From positions 62,001 through 126,000 of the forward strand of contig NZ_JAPYKW010000001.1 in the NCBI RefSeq assembly GCF_036632095.1: a DNA stretch of 64,000 bases, in the 5' to 3' direction. The notes under the pieces are model-generated. The model was not told where the DNA came from and made no database searches. It saw only the letters and a program-made list of their open reading frames with translations. This DNA is from Chlamydia sp. 04-14. Lineage in GTDB: Bacteria; Chlamydiota; Chlamydiia; Chlamydiales; Chlamydiaceae. Below, piece by piece: positions 35,664 through 44,604 of this stretch; the first letter of the stretch is position 1; the number at the start of each line of letters is the position of its first letter. Made by a program: the position numbers and the translations under genes.

Positions 35664-36911
35664 CTACACTGTCTCTCTACTTTCGTCTTCTAAAGCTACC
35701 TTGTCCTTTATTGGTGTTGATAGCTCTCCTTCTCCAGAAGCCACGTAAACAGCTACTACAGCATCCCCAAGGATATTCATAGGAGTTCCTATAATGTCTC
35801 GCAATCTATCAATTCCTGCCAAAACAGCGATTCCTTGAATAGGCAAGCCTACAGAGGCTAATACGGATCCTAAAGTAATCATTCCTCCTCCAGGAACACC
35901 TGCACTACCTACAGCAGAGAAAGTTGCTGCAATAACAATCAGTAGTAAACTACTGAAAGGTAAAGGACAGTTATAAGCCTGAGCAATAAACACTGCAGCC
36001 ATACCTTGAAATATAGCAGTGCCGTTCATATTGACAGTAGCACCTAGAGGCAAAACAAAACCAGAAACTTCCGAGGAAACTCCAAGATTTTTAGATACGC
36101 AACGCATTGTTACAGGTAATGTTGCCGAACTACTCGAGGTGGATATCGCGCAGGATATCGCATCCATCATTGCAGAAAGAAATTTAGAGAAGGACATCTT
36201 ACAGCCCATGCGGATAATACCGCCAAAAACAATCACAGCATGAAATAAGCACGCGAGGTAATAAGCAAGAATAAATTTCCCTAACTGCCAGAGAATAACT
36301 AAACCGTGGCTACCAGAAATCCACGCCATACTTGCTCCTACACCATAAGGTGCAAAAGCCATGATCATATTGATCATGCGCAACATGATCTCAGAAAAAC
36401 CCTCTATAAACTTCGCAACGGGTCGTCCCTGTTCTCCAGAAAGACGCATAGCTATTCCTAAGAAAATAGCGAAGACTATGATTTGCAAGATATTTCCTTC
36501 AACGAAAGATCGAACTGGATTTGAAGGAAAAATTTGAGAAATCAAAGACAAGAAATAGGCACTATTTTTTTCAGGAGCAACTACAGTTGTTTCGATAACA
36601 TTTTGGGATAAGTCACAACCCTCTCCAGGGCTAAAAAATTGGGCGAAGCATAAGCCTATAACAATGGCTATGCATGTAGTACCTAAATATAGACCCACAC
36701 TCTTCATTCCTATTCGGCCTAATTTCTTCATATCACTGATAGAAGCAATACCTAGAACCATTGAACAAAATACCAAAGGGTAGACAACCATGCTTAATAG
36801 ATTTAAAAAAATGTCTCCTATTGGTTTAAAAAAGATCGCCTTGTCTTCTAAAATTAAACCTAGGGTAACCCCGACAAATAATCCTATAAAGATTTTCATC
36901 CATAGCTTCAT
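35664..36911 (-). CDS. gltT: Dicarboxylate/amino-acid:cation symporter (GltT/DAACS)
   Basis: A polytopic DAACS carrier of 415 residues. The family features are visible: SSSSATLPVTMRC, the serine-rich re-entrant loop, and ATVNMNGTAIFQ, the substrate/Na+ motif, plus LIVIAATFSAVGSAGVPGGG. It should import glutamate, aspartate or a dicarboxylate using Na+ or H+. It lies between lpxK (four bases upstream) and the E2 gene. It helps a host-dependent cell to draw amino acids from host cytosol. Membrane topology of about eight spans is expected. Confidence 0.92.
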   Translation of the reverse strand: MKLWMKIFIGLFVGVTLGLILEDKAIFFKPIGDIFLNLLSMVVYPLVFCSMVLGIASISDMKKLGRIGMKSVGLYLGTTCIAIVIGLCFAQFFSPGEGCDLSQNVIETTVVAPEKNSAYFLSLISQIFPSNPVRSFVEGNILQIIVFAIFLGIAMRLSGEQGRPVAKFIEGFSEIMLRMINMIMAFAPYGVGASMAWISGSHGLVILWQLGKFILAYYLACLFHAVIVFGGIIRMGCKMSFSKFLSAMMDAISCAISTSSSSATLPVTMRCVSKNLGVSSEVSGFVLPLGATVNMNGTAIFQGMAAVFIAQAYNCPLPFSSLLLIVIAATFSAVGSAGVPGGGMITLGSVLASVGLPIQGIAVLAGIDRLRDIIGTPMNILGDAVVAVYVASGEGELSTPIKDKVALEDESRETV

Positions 36912-36914
36912 TAG

Positions 36915-38018
36915 TTACCTCTTACCATTATGTATTTGATCTATTCTATCCAATAAGGAAGCTGTAGAACCTTCGTGATCTGAAAAATTAAAATGCATTT
37001 GCACTTTACCAATCGGAAGAATCCCTTGCTCATGAATTAAATTTCCGAGCTTTACACTATCCTTTTCTGTGCACAATATTCCCCGCCCTTGACGCATAGC
37101 TATTTTTGAGCTGAAGTAGTGCAATTCTTTCTTCGTTATTCCCGCGTGGTCAGGTAATAAATATGTTCCTAATATTTTCACTCCGGCATGTTTCAACATA
37201 TCAAGAAATCCCTGTGGAAATCCTAGACCGCAGAAAACGCCGGCAGCTAGTCCAGAAAGACCGCCCGAAGGAAGTTTCTCCCCACTTGGTTCCCAAAGCA
37301 CCTGAGAAATTCGAGGTTCAACAAAAATTTTTGGCGACACACACCAGGTGTTTAAAAGTTTTTGATTCTCTGAACAACAAAAACCATTAACTATTATAAA
37401 ATCGGCCTCCTTCAATCTATTAGGAGAATCTCGAAGGCGACCCCGGGGGAAAAATCTTTCTCCTCCTAGAGGGTCCTGACCGTTAACTACGACAATTTCC
37501 ACGTCCTTGTGTAGTTTGTTATTCTGAAAACCATCGTCCAAAATCAAAATATCAAAATTCCTAGCGGCATTTTTAGCCGAAACTCTCCGATCCTTATGCA
37601 CAAAAACAGAACCCTCTGGGAGTTTTCCTGCAATAAGCAAGGGTTCATCTCCTACATAAGCAGCATCATGCATCTTAGGATCGACTATAATGAGCTTTCT
37701 CTGACGACTACCTTTTCCTTTATATCCGCGAGAAAGAACGGCACAAGAATATCCTCGTGCTTTTAGATTTTCAGCCAACCACAATACTGCGGGAGTCTTA
37801 CCCGAACCTCCGAGGACAATATTTCCCACACTGATTACAGTAGAAGACACACGGTAGGGTGCTGAACAAAATAGCTTTCGTCGAAAGCTTGCAGTATGGG
37901 CAAATATCCAAGACAGGATTCTCCCAAAACACCCCCAACCCAGAATTCTCCCAAAACTAATTGCTACGGTTAAGCGGCGATAAAAAATAAAAAAGGGCGA
38001 AGGAAAGCGTGTTTTCAT
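36915..38018 (-). CDS. lpxK: Tetraacyldisaccharide 4'-kinase
   Basis: LpxK phosphorylates the 4' position of the lipid A precursor at the inner membrane. The N-terminus has a membrane-associating segment, then SVGNIVLGGSGKTPAVLWLAENL (Walker A), SRGYKGK, a DDGFQNNKL switch and LGGERFFPRGRLRDSP. Length of 367 residues matches the family. The first of a leftward run lpxK-gltT-E2-kpsF. LPS assembly genes lpxK and kpsF thus share a transcript. Confidence 0.92.
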   Translation of the reverse strand: MKTRFPSPFFIFYRRLTVAISFGRILGWGCFGRILSWIFAHTASFRRKLFCSAPYRVSSTVISVGNIVLGGSGKTPAVLWLAENLKARGYSCAVLSRGYKGKGSRQRKLIIVDPKMHDAAYVGDEPLLIAGKLPEGSVFVHKDRRVSAKNAARNFDILILDDGFQNNKLHKDVEIVVVNGQDPLGGERFFPRGRLRDSPNRLKEADFIIVNGFCCSENQKLLNTWCVSPKIFVEPRISQVLWEPSGEKLPSGGLSGLAAGVFCGLGFPQGFLDMLKHAGVKILGTYLLPDHAGITKKELHYFSSKIAMRQGRGILCTEKDSVKLGNLIHEQGILPIGKVQMHFNFSDHEGSTASLLDRIDQIHNGKR

Positions 38019-38272
38019 CGAACTTCGTTATAACTCACTGATCAATCCATTCAGAAAATTATGATTGTTTAAAACCACAATCTTCGCCGCATCCTGGAAA
38101 CGTTAAGCATCTCATAAAAAACATTAAAAATCAAGTTTACACAAGGAAATTAAAAAAAACTTATATAATAACTAATAGAATCTATTTTTTAACTAATTCA
38201 TTTCCTAGTGATAAATAATGCGAATTATTTTTTGATCTCATAGAAAATGTCTTTTGGGAATTTTTCGCTAAA

Positions 38273-39070
38273 CTAGGACAACCAGCGTTGTCGAATTACT
38301 TCATAAGCAACAGCAGATACGGCTGTGGACAAATTTAAAGAATCTACTTGTCCAAGCATAGGAAGAGATATTTTTGAAAAATTCCCTTTAAACCAAGAAG
38401 AAGTTAGACCATCTTTTTCTGAACCAAAAACTAGAGCTAATGGCTGATTATAATTTTCACAAAAGTACATTGAATTTGCCCCAGGAGAGGTCACAAAAAC
38501 ATACCATTTTTTCTCTTCGATGGTTTGTAATATCTCATCCAAGGTAGCGGACCAGATAGGAAGAGTAAATACTGTTCCTAGTGAAGAACGGATAACATTA
38601 GGGTTATAAAGATCAATTATGGGATCACATAAAATCACTCCGTCAGCACCTACTCCATCAGCTATCCTAAGTAGGGCACCAACATTACCAGGTTTTTCAA
38701 TCTGTTCTACGATTAAATAAAAAGGTAGTGAATTTTTTTTCTGATTTAGAAATTCTTCTCGAGACCACCAACGTTTTTTCATCACAGCAATAAAATTATC
38801 GTGATGTTCTTTATAAGAAAGTTTTGAAAGAGTTTCCTCTAAACAATAAATCTTTTCCAAAGGTGTTTTTTGAATTTGATTTAAAAAAGACTGCTCTTTT
38901 TCCGAAATATTAGTTCCACAGAAAATCCGTTCGCATTCGTATCCTGAAGTCAGAGCCTTTTGAATTTCTCGAAATCCTTCCAAAAGAAACAGAGAACCCT
39001 TGCGAGAGCGTCGTTGTTTTAATGCTATCGCCTCTTTCACCTTAGGATTATTTTTCCCTATGAACTCCAT
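38273..39070 (-). CDS. SpoU-type RNA methyltransferase (TrmH family)
   Basis: A 265-residue SPOUT methyltransferase with an N-terminal L30-like substrate-binding domain (RRSRKGSLFLLEGFREIQKA). The C-terminal knot domain contains EKPGNVGALLRIADGVGADGVIL, LALVFGSEKDGL and LPMLGQVDSLNLSTAVSAVAYE, the three SpoU motifs. It probably 2'-O-methylates rRNA or tRNA; the site is unknown. It overlaps the next gene upstream (39058-39882) by 13 bases, so translation is coupled. Confidence 0.9.
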   Translation of the reverse strand: MEFIGKNNPKVKEAIALKQRRSRKGSLFLLEGFREIQKALTSGYECERIFCGTNISEKEQSFLNQIQKTPLEKIYCLEETLSKLSYKEHHDNFIAVMKKRWWSREEFLNQKKNSLPFYLIVEQIEKPGNVGALLRIADGVGADGVILCDPIIDLYNPNVIRSSLGTVFTLPIWSATLDEILQTIEEKKWYVFVTSPGANSMYFCENYNQPLALVFGSEKDGLTSSWFKGNFSKISLPMLGQVDSLNLSTAVSAVAYEVIRQRWLS

Positions 39071-39882
39071 TTAGCAAATACTCCAGAAGGTAAGGCTTGA
39101 TCTCCATCACCACAAAAACTTTCTCCAGAAGACCAATACTGTTTATCTAAAGATAAAGCTCTCGTAGCTAAACTATATAAAAAAGCAGGTGTATGGCCCG
39201 GTGTATGTGAGGTAATCAAAATATAAGAAGAAGAATCGGAAAGTAATTTAGAACATAAAAGTAATAATGGAAAGAAATCCCTGTCTATTTTAAAGACCTC
39301 ACCATCAGGTCCCCGGCCGTAAGTAGGAGGATCTAATAAAATTACCTCGTATTTCTTTCCTCTCCGTATTTCTTTCTGCAGAAAAGAAAATACATCTTCA
39401 ATAATCCAAAAGATCTTCTTCTTAGGAAATGCGTTATTTTCAACATTCTTTTGTGCCCATTTTACCGCAGATTTCGACGCGTCAACGTGACATACTTTTG
39501 CTCCACATTTTGCAGCAAAGATTGACGTAGAACCTGTGTAAGCAAATAAATTTAACACACGGCATTCAGAATGTTTTTCTATGCTTTGTTTCAATCCGGG
39601 CCAAAAACCACTATGTTCAGGAAACATACCTATGTGACCGAAAGAAGTGAGTTTTAATGTACAATCAACGGTATTGAGAATGATCCGCCATTCTTGAGGA
39701 ACAGAAGATCTGCAATGCCAATGCCCATCTTCACCCGATCTTTGATATTCAGCATGCGCCTTTTTCCATAGAAATGGCGAACTCTTAGGCCAGATTGCCG
39801 TGCAAGAGGGACGGATAAGAGTTATTGGTCCGAAGCTTTCTAACTTTTTCCCATCACCACTATCCAGTAATTTGTAATCCAT
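39058..39882 (-). CDS. SAM-dependent methyltransferase (RlmI/RlmK-like)
   Basis: A Rossmann-fold methyltransferase of 274 residues. RVLNLFAYTGSTSIFAAKCGA is the SAM loop; later VILLDPPTYGRGPDGEVF holds the DPP-type motif, and FFPLLLLCSKLL follows. Its layout resembles the catalytic domain of 23S rRNA methyltransferases of the RlmI/RlmK type but lacks an evident RNA-binding PUA domain. Target unknown. It overlaps the SpoU gene by 13 bases and lies ten bases after ribE. Confidence 0.85.
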   Translation of the reverse strand: MDYKLLDSGDGKKLESFGPITLIRPSCTAIWPKSSPFLWKKAHAEYQRSGEDGHWHCRSSVPQEWRIILNTVDCTLKLTSFGHIGMFPEHSGFWPGLKQSIEKHSECRVLNLFAYTGSTSIFAAKCGAKVCHVDASKSAVKWAQKNVENNAFPKKKIFWIIEDVFSFLQKEIRRGKKYEVILLDPPTYGRGPDGEVFKIDRDFFPLLLLCSKLLSDSSSYILITSHTPGHTPAFLYSLATRALSLDKQYWSSGESFCGDGDQALPSGVFAKWSS

Positions 39883-39892
39883 ACTATCTATT

Positions 39893-40489
39893 TTATTGCG
39901 GAGGATACAAACGCCTTAAGGTATCCACTTGTGTTTTTGTTGCCATATCAGGCTCAATATTTACTTTCGCCCCCACCCGCTTATATCCTAAAGTCGTTCG
40001 AGATAATGTTTCGGGGATTAATCCTATTGAAAATACATCTTCGTCTATAGTAACAACAGTCAAGCTAATTCCATCTACCGAAACAAACCCTTTTTCAAAA
40101 AGATATATAGATAAGGAACTTGGAACACGAAAATAATACCGATTTTTCTCTATACGCACAATCTCTCCGATACCACAAACATGCCCAGAGACCATATGCC
40201 CTCCGATTTCATCAGAAGCTTTTAAAGAGCGTTCAATATTGACACGATCGCCTACAACTCTCTCTCCTATTGTAGTACAAGCAAGAGTTTCAGGAATAAT
40301 ATCAAAAAACATTTTACCTTCTTCTTCAAGTTTAATTACAGTAAGACAAACGCCATCAATAGCAACACTACAACCAATTTCCAACTCGGAAATACATGTC
40401 GAAGATCCTCTCACACCTATGGTTAAACCTTCGTCTCTCGGCTGAATACTAAATATTTCACCAAGCTCTTGAACTATTCCAGAAAACAT
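39893..40489 (-). CDS. ribE: Riboflavin synthase alpha chain
   Basis: A 198-residue protein of two repeated lumazine-binding barrels. MFSGIVQELGEIFSI begins the first, with IDGVCLTVI; the second has GGHMVSGHVCGIGEIV and VDGISLTVV. It dismutates two 6,7-dimethyl-8-ribityllumazine molecules to riboflavin. Length matches the trimeric enzyme. It leads the leftward set ribE-methyltransferase-SpoU. The next gene upstream (nrdR) is divergent, 219 bases away. Confidence 0.94.
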   Translation of the reverse strand: MFSGIVQELGEIFSIQPRDEGLTIGVRGSSTCISELEIGCSVAIDGVCLTVIKLEEEGKMFFDIIPETLACTTIGERVVGDRVNIERSLKASDEIGGHMVSGHVCGIGEIVRIEKNRYYFRVPSSLSIYLFEKGFVSVDGISLTVVTIDEDVFSIGLIPETLSRTTLGYKRVGAKVNIEPDMATKTQVDTLRRLYPPQ

Positions 40490-40708
40490 TCTTAATTCCT
40501 AAGCAACTAGTATTTACAATAAAACATCCTTACGATAAGATGTTGTCTTTTCGCAAAAAGAGCGAAAAGTTATCACGCTATCTGCATCTGTCGCAAGCCC
40601 TATTTTTATAGATTGGGAAAAAAAATTTGCAACTTATAGTCGCATAGATTTATCCTACATTAAAATTATTATTTTCTTAGACTACCTTAACCTTAGGAGG
40701 TAGCTCCC

Positions 40709-41167
40709 ATGCAGTGTCCTTTTTGCAATCATGGGGAATTAAAAGTTATAGATTCGAGAAATGCGCCAGAAGCAAATGCAATTAAACGCCGACGAGAATG
40801 CTTAAATTGCGGTCAAAGGTTCACGACTTTTGAAACCGTCGAGCTAACTCTGCAGGTATTGAAACGCGATGGTCGTTACGAGAATTTCCAAGAATCTAAA
40901 CTAATTAACGGATTAAATGCCGCTTCTAGTCACACACGTATAGGTCAAGATCAAGTGCATGCAATAGCCTCTAACGTGAAATCTGAACTGTTGGGAAAAC
41001 AAAATAGGGAAATCTCTACCAAAGAAATTGGCGAACTAGTAATGAAATATCTAAAAAAGGCAGACATGATTGCCTACATTAGATTTGCCTGCGTCTATAG
41101 AAGATTTAAAGATGTTGGCGAATTAATGGAGGTTTTGCTATCTGCAACTCCGGATATGGAAAAATAG
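40709..41167 (+). CDS. nrdR: Transcriptional repressor NrdR
   Basis: NrdR, 152 residues, represses ribonucleotide reductase genes by binding NrdR boxes when bound to ATP/dATP. The N-terminal zinc ribbon has MQCPFCNHGELKVIDSR and RRRECLNCGQRFTTFE. The C-terminal ATP-cone contains VLKRDGRYENFQESKL and AYIRFACVYRRFKDV. A strong ribosome site, AGGAGG, lies 8 bases before the start codon at 40709. It begins the rightward run nrdR-dksA-lspA-agcS. Confidence 0.95.
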   Translation: MQCPFCNHGELKVIDSRNAPEANAIKRRRECLNCGQRFTTFETVELTLQVLKRDGRYENFQESKLINGLNAASSHTRIGQDQVHAIASNVKSELLGKQNREISTKEIGELVMKYLKKADMIAYIRFACVYRRFKDVGELMEVLLSATPDMEK

Positions 41168-41197
41168 TTATTATTTTAAGGTTAAGGAGAGGAAACT

Positions 41198-41572
41198 ATG
41201 CCGTTGTCTGAGGACGAAATAGCCAATTTTAAACAAAGACTTCTAGAGATGAAATATAAATTATCTCATACCCTAGAAGGGAACGCTCAAGAAGTCAAAA
41301 AACCTAACGAAGCTACTGGATATTCTCAACATCAAGCTGATCAGGGTACCGATACTTTTGATAGAACTATCAGTTTAGAGGTGACAACTAAAGAATACGA
41401 ACTATTAAGACAAATTAATCGAGCTCTGGAAAAAATCGAGGAATCTTCTTATGGGATCTGTGATGTAAGCGGGGAAGAAATTCCTCTAGCTCGTTTAATG
41501 GCGATTCCCTATGCTACAATGACGGTCAAAGCTCAATCACAATTCGAGAAAGGCCTACTTTATGGAAACTAA
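41198..41572 (+). CDS. dksA: DksA/TraR-like protein lacking most zinc cysteines
   Basis: A 124-residue member of the DksA/TraR family: long N-terminal helices forming a coiled coil and a C-terminal small domain. The usual C4 zinc finger (CxxCxxxI...CxxC) is here CDVSGEEIPLARLMAIPYATM..., retaining one Cys only. The tip Asp-x-x-Asp of classic DksA is also not clear (QHQADQGTDTFDR contains a DxGTDTFD run). It probably binds RNA polymerase's secondary channel. A strong ribosome site (AAGGAGAGG) precedes it. It is in the nrdR-lspA run. Confidence 0.82.
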   Translation: MPLSEDEIANFKQRLLEMKYKLSHTLEGNAQEVKKPNEATGYSQHQADQGTDTFDRTISLEVTTKEYELLRQINRALEKIEESSYGICDVSGEEIPLARLMAIPYATMTVKAQSQFEKGLLYGN

Positions 41573-41577
41573 TCCCG

Positions 41578-42075
41578 ATGTCTAGTCGCTCTCGATCTAC
41601 CTTCCTTGCTATTTCATTTTTAATCCTTATTGATTGGGTCACTAAACTAGCTGTTTTGTTATACCGAGGAAATCTTCCTGATGCTAGCCCCATACTATAC
41701 CAATGTAGTTGGGGTAAGCTATTTTTTTGCATTTGTCCTACCTTTAATGAAGGTGCGGCTTTCGGATTATTTTCAAAATATAAATATTTCTTATTTGTTA
41801 TACGTATAGCAATTATTTTAGGCATTCTTGCCTTTCTTTTTTTAAGAAAGAAAAGAACCTCCCCCTCAATCCGCTTCTCTCTGATTCTCCTTTGTTCCGG
41901 AGCTATTGGTAACGTTGGAGATATCCTATTTTACAGACATGTAGTGGATTTTATTTCTATCGGTTACAAACGCTGGTCCTTTCCAACATTTAATTTTGCC
42001 GATATTTTTATCTCTTTAGGAACTTTAATCTTCGTATATAAGCTTTATTTTCCTACTAAACAAAAGATGAAATAG
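41578..42075 (+). CDS. lspA: Lipoprotein signal peptidase
   Basis: LspA, 165 residues, is the aspartyl protease that cleaves prolipoprotein signal peptides in the inner membrane. Four hydrophobic spans and the family motifs are visible: NEGAAFGLF, GAIGNVGDILFYRHVVDFI and TFNFADIFI, the last two carrying the catalytic Asp residues. The start ATG is five bases after the dksA stop. It would process, among others, the putative lipoprotein encoded at 6293-7234. Confidence 0.95.
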   Translation: MSSRSRSTFLAISFLILIDWVTKLAVLLYRGNLPDASPILYQCSWGKLFFCICPTFNEGAAFGLFSKYKYFLFVIRIAIILGILAFLFLRKKRTSPSIRFSLILLCSGAIGNVGDILFYRHVVDFISIGYKRWSFPTFNFADIFISLGTLIFVYKLYFPTKQKMK

Positions 42076-42146
42076 GGATAATAGTTTCCCCATCTTCTTG
42101 ATGAATAACTGTTTAAATATTTTAATTATTAAAAAAAGTTTTTACC

Positions 42147-43502
42147 ATGAACACAGTCTTGTCTTTACTAGCAGCCTTCGATGACTTCTTCTGGTCATAC
42201 GTGGCTTTTCTCATGATTATTTTTCTGGGGCTAAGCTTTTCATGGAAATCTGGTTTTTCTCAATTCACCAAGTTTCCTCAATTCTGCAGGCTTTTCTACC
42301 AGTATTCGCAGGAGTCTTCCAATAAGAAGGGGAAGGAAAGCGAAAGAGGTGTTCACCCATTAAAGGTATTTTTTGCTTCAGCAAGCGGAAATATCGGTAT
42401 CGGTAATGTTGTAGGAATTGTTACCGCTGCGTGCATTGGTGGTCCTGGAGCCCTATTTTGGGTTTGGATCGCAGGGATTTTTGGCTCTATAGTGAAATAC
42501 TCCGAAGTGTACTTAGGGATTAAATTCCGTAAAGTAGATAACGATGGCGTTTATCAGGGTGGGCCGATGTACTTCCTAGATAAAGCCTATGGAACCAAAC
42601 TCGTACCTATTATTGTAGCTGTATTGCTCTGTATCTACGGTGTAGAAATCTATCAGTTTTCTGTTATTGCCGACACGATTTCCCATTGCTGGAGTATTCC
42701 AAAATTGTTTACCATTTTTGGTTTGCTATTTTTAATTCTCTACGCAGTTCAAGGAGGATTACAACGTATTGGAAAGATCTGTGCTTTCGTGCTTCCATTT
42801 TTCCTTACCGTATACTGCGCACTATCTCTATATATACTTGTAAAAGAGTTTCACCAACTTCCCTCTCTATTTTCTGCTGTATTCTCATCAGCGTTTACAG
42901 GACACGGAGCTATTGGCGGATTTGCCGGCTGTACTTTAGCAACTACAATTCACCAAGGTATCTCTAGAGCGGCTTATTCCGGAGATATTGGTATTGGCTT
43001 TGACTCTATTATTCAAAGTGAAAGTTCTGCAAAACGTCCAGAAACACAAGCTCAGCTAAGTATCATAGGACTTGCGATAGATAATCTTATCTGTACTCTA
43101 AGCTTACTTATGGTGCTTGCATCAGGATCATGGTCTCTAGGCCTTGACAACGCTTCTCAAGCTGTTGAACATGCTCTAGCAACGTATTTCCCTCTTGTGA
43201 AGATCTTACTCCCCACATTCTTCTTTGTAACAGGTTATACAACAATTATTTCGTATTTCCTCGTAGGAAAAAAATGTGCAAAGTTTCTTTACGGAAACGC
43301 TGGATCAAAGATCTATACTCTATACGGAGCTGCTATATTACCAGCATTTTGCTTCTTATCGCAAAATACAGCTCTATTGATAATGTCTGTATCCGGAGCT
43401 CTTCTCCTATGCTTTAACCTGTTCGGGGTCTTCCTAATGAGAAAAGAGGTGGAATTCCCAACATCCGATAAAGCAATTGAGCTTCCCTCATCAGCAGAAT
43501 AA
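42147..43502 (+). CDS. Alanine/glycine:cation symporter (AgcS family)
   Basis: A 451-residue sodium:alanine symporter with about ten hydrophobic spans. Family stretches GNIGIGNVVGIVTAACIGGPGALFWVW, GGPMYFLDKAYG, HQGISRAAYSGDIGIG and the QGG motif in VQGGLQRIGK are present. It should take up alanine or glycine from the host. It follows lspA at 71 bases, and a terminator lies just past its stop. In older chlamydial annotation the gene is called dagA. Confidence 0.92.
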   Translation: MNTVLSLLAAFDDFFWSYVAFLMIIFLGLSFSWKSGFSQFTKFPQFCRLFYQYSQESSNKKGKESERGVHPLKVFFASASGNIGIGNVVGIVTAACIGGPGALFWVWIAGIFGSIVKYSEVYLGIKFRKVDNDGVYQGGPMYFLDKAYGTKLVPIIVAVLLCIYGVEIYQFSVIADTISHCWSIPKLFTIFGLLFLILYAVQGGLQRIGKICAFVLPFFLTVYCALSLYILVKEFHQLPSLFSAVFSSAFTGHGAIGGFAGCTLATTIHQGISRAAYSGDIGIGFDSIIQSESSAKRPETQAQLSIIGLAIDNLICTLSLLMVLASGSWSLGLDNASQAVEHALATYFPLVKILLPTFFFVTGYTTIISYFLVGKKCAKFLYGNAGSKIYTLYGAAILPAFCFLSQNTALLIMSVSGALLLCFNLFGVFLMRKEVEFPTSDKAIELPSSAE

Positions 43503-43558
43503 GAAGTTCTTGGGGTTCATTTCCTTTTGAATCCCATCTTATTTATTATCAAGCACAT

Positions 43559-43589
43559 ATCCCCAACAAACGTTGGGGATTTTCTTTTC
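43559..43589 (+). terminator. Intrinsic terminator after agcS
   Basis: ATCCCCAAC (43559-43567) pairs with GTTGGGGAT (43572-43580) around a 4-base loop and is followed by TTTTCTTTTC. It closes the nrdR-dksA-lspA-agcS transcript. Confidence 0.9.
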
Positions 43590-43700
43590 TATGCTTCTAA
43601 CTTATTTATTAAAAAGTATTTTCTTTAATTTTTTTTAAAATAAACCGAAAATAAGAAGTGAAATTAATTAATAAAAATAAAAATTGTTTATTCACTTTAT

Positions 43701-44054
43701 ATGAATACTTACCTCACGGGAGCAATAATTGTCTGTTGTGTCTTGCTATCAACGTGCATGGTAACAATGTTCGTTTTGACTATTAGCTTGTTACACAGGC
43801 TCAATAAGATAGTTAAAAATGTCAGTAAAATTACGACAATTTTAAATTTTGAAGCTAAGATCCTAGCTCCTTTATTATTAGGGAAAAAGCTAATTTTTGG
43901 TTGGTTGCGCAAACGTAATAAGCGTTTACCTAAAGATATTGAAGATTTCCTCTGTGAGGAAAGCAAGAGCAGTTGGATCGGAAAAATCTGTCGAGGAGCG
44001 AAGTGGACTGCTGCAGCTCTACTCGTTTGGTGTGTATTTCGCAAAAAGGATTAA
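43701..44054 (+). CDS. Small membrane protein, DUF948-like
   Basis: A 117-residue protein with an N-terminal hydrophobic span (about 7-30) and a downstream amphipathic region, then a second short hydrophobic stretch near the C-terminus (WTAAALLVWCVF). The N-terminal span plus LLHRLNKIVKNVSKITTIL resembles DUF948-type proteins weakly. Function unknown. It is preceded by an AT-rich region after the agcS terminator and followed 25 bases later by the YtxH-like gene, with which it is probably co-transcribed. Confidence 0.6.
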   Translation: MNTYLTGAIIVCCVLLSTCMVTMFVLTISLLHRLNKIVKNVSKITTILNFEAKILAPLLLGKKLIFGWLRKRNKRLPKDIEDFLCEESKSSWIGKICRGAKWTAAALLVWCVFRKKD

Positions 44055-44079
44055 TCTGTCGTAGGGGGAAAAAGAAGGT

Positions 44080-44382
44080 ATGTTTAGAAATCACAAACCC
44101 AATAAAAAAACTTGCAAACGTTGGCGTTGGCTCAGAGGTGTACTATTCGGAGGATTTATAGCTACATTGCTTACTTGTTTGTTCACTCCAAAAAGTGGTG
44201 TGCAGTTGAGGAAAAAACTTTCTAGAGTAAAAACTTCAGGAACGAAAAAAGGCAAAACTTTATTTAAACATTCTAAACAACATACAAAAGCTTTTGCGCA
44301 ACAAACAAAAACGCTAGCAAAAAATATATCTAAAGAAATCAAAGATTTCACAAAAGCAATAATCGATGAAACTAAAGATTAA
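44080..44382 (+). CDS. YtxH-like small membrane protein
   Basis: A 100-residue protein with RGVLFGGFIATLLTCLFTPKSG, the YtxH-family pattern of a glycine-rich membrane span followed by PKSG, and a long Lys-rich helix to the end (KTSGTKKGKTLFKHSKQ and on). Function unknown. An AAGGT ribosome-site fragment lies just before the ATG at 44080. It follows the DUF948-like gene; an imperfect hairpin at 44408-44446 may close this pair. Confidence 0.68.
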   Translation: MFRNHKPNKKTCKRWRWLRGVLFGGFIATLLTCLFTPKSGVQLRKKLSRVKTSGTKKGKTLFKHSKQHTKAFAQQTKTLAKNISKEIKDFTKAIIDETKD

Positions 44383-44407
44383 TTTCGTCTAATTATATTC
44401 CTTCTAT

Positions 44408-44446
44408 GGCCTCTAAAGAGAAAGATATATATCGTCTTTAGAGGTA
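44408..44446 (+). repeat. Hairpin after the YtxH-like gene
   Basis: CCTCTAAAGA pairs with TCTTTAGAGG over ten bases with a 15-base A/T-rich loop, plus outer GGC/GCC. No T-run follows. It may help to end the transcript but is not a classic terminator. Confidence 0.4.
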
Positions 44447-44604
44447 TGCCTCAACATAGTTAAAGAAAAATAGAATAGACTTTAACTATTCCATTCTTAT
44501 TAACATACGCTTAGATCAATTTTTTATTTCCATGTATTTATTTTATCCTTCTATGTAAGTTAGATCTCTTACTCTAGACCGTGAAACGACTAGGATTCTG
44601 AAAC

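Noticed and set aside
36019..36243. Short rightward frame inside the gltT gene
   Set aside because: Antisense shadow with no start site or composition support.
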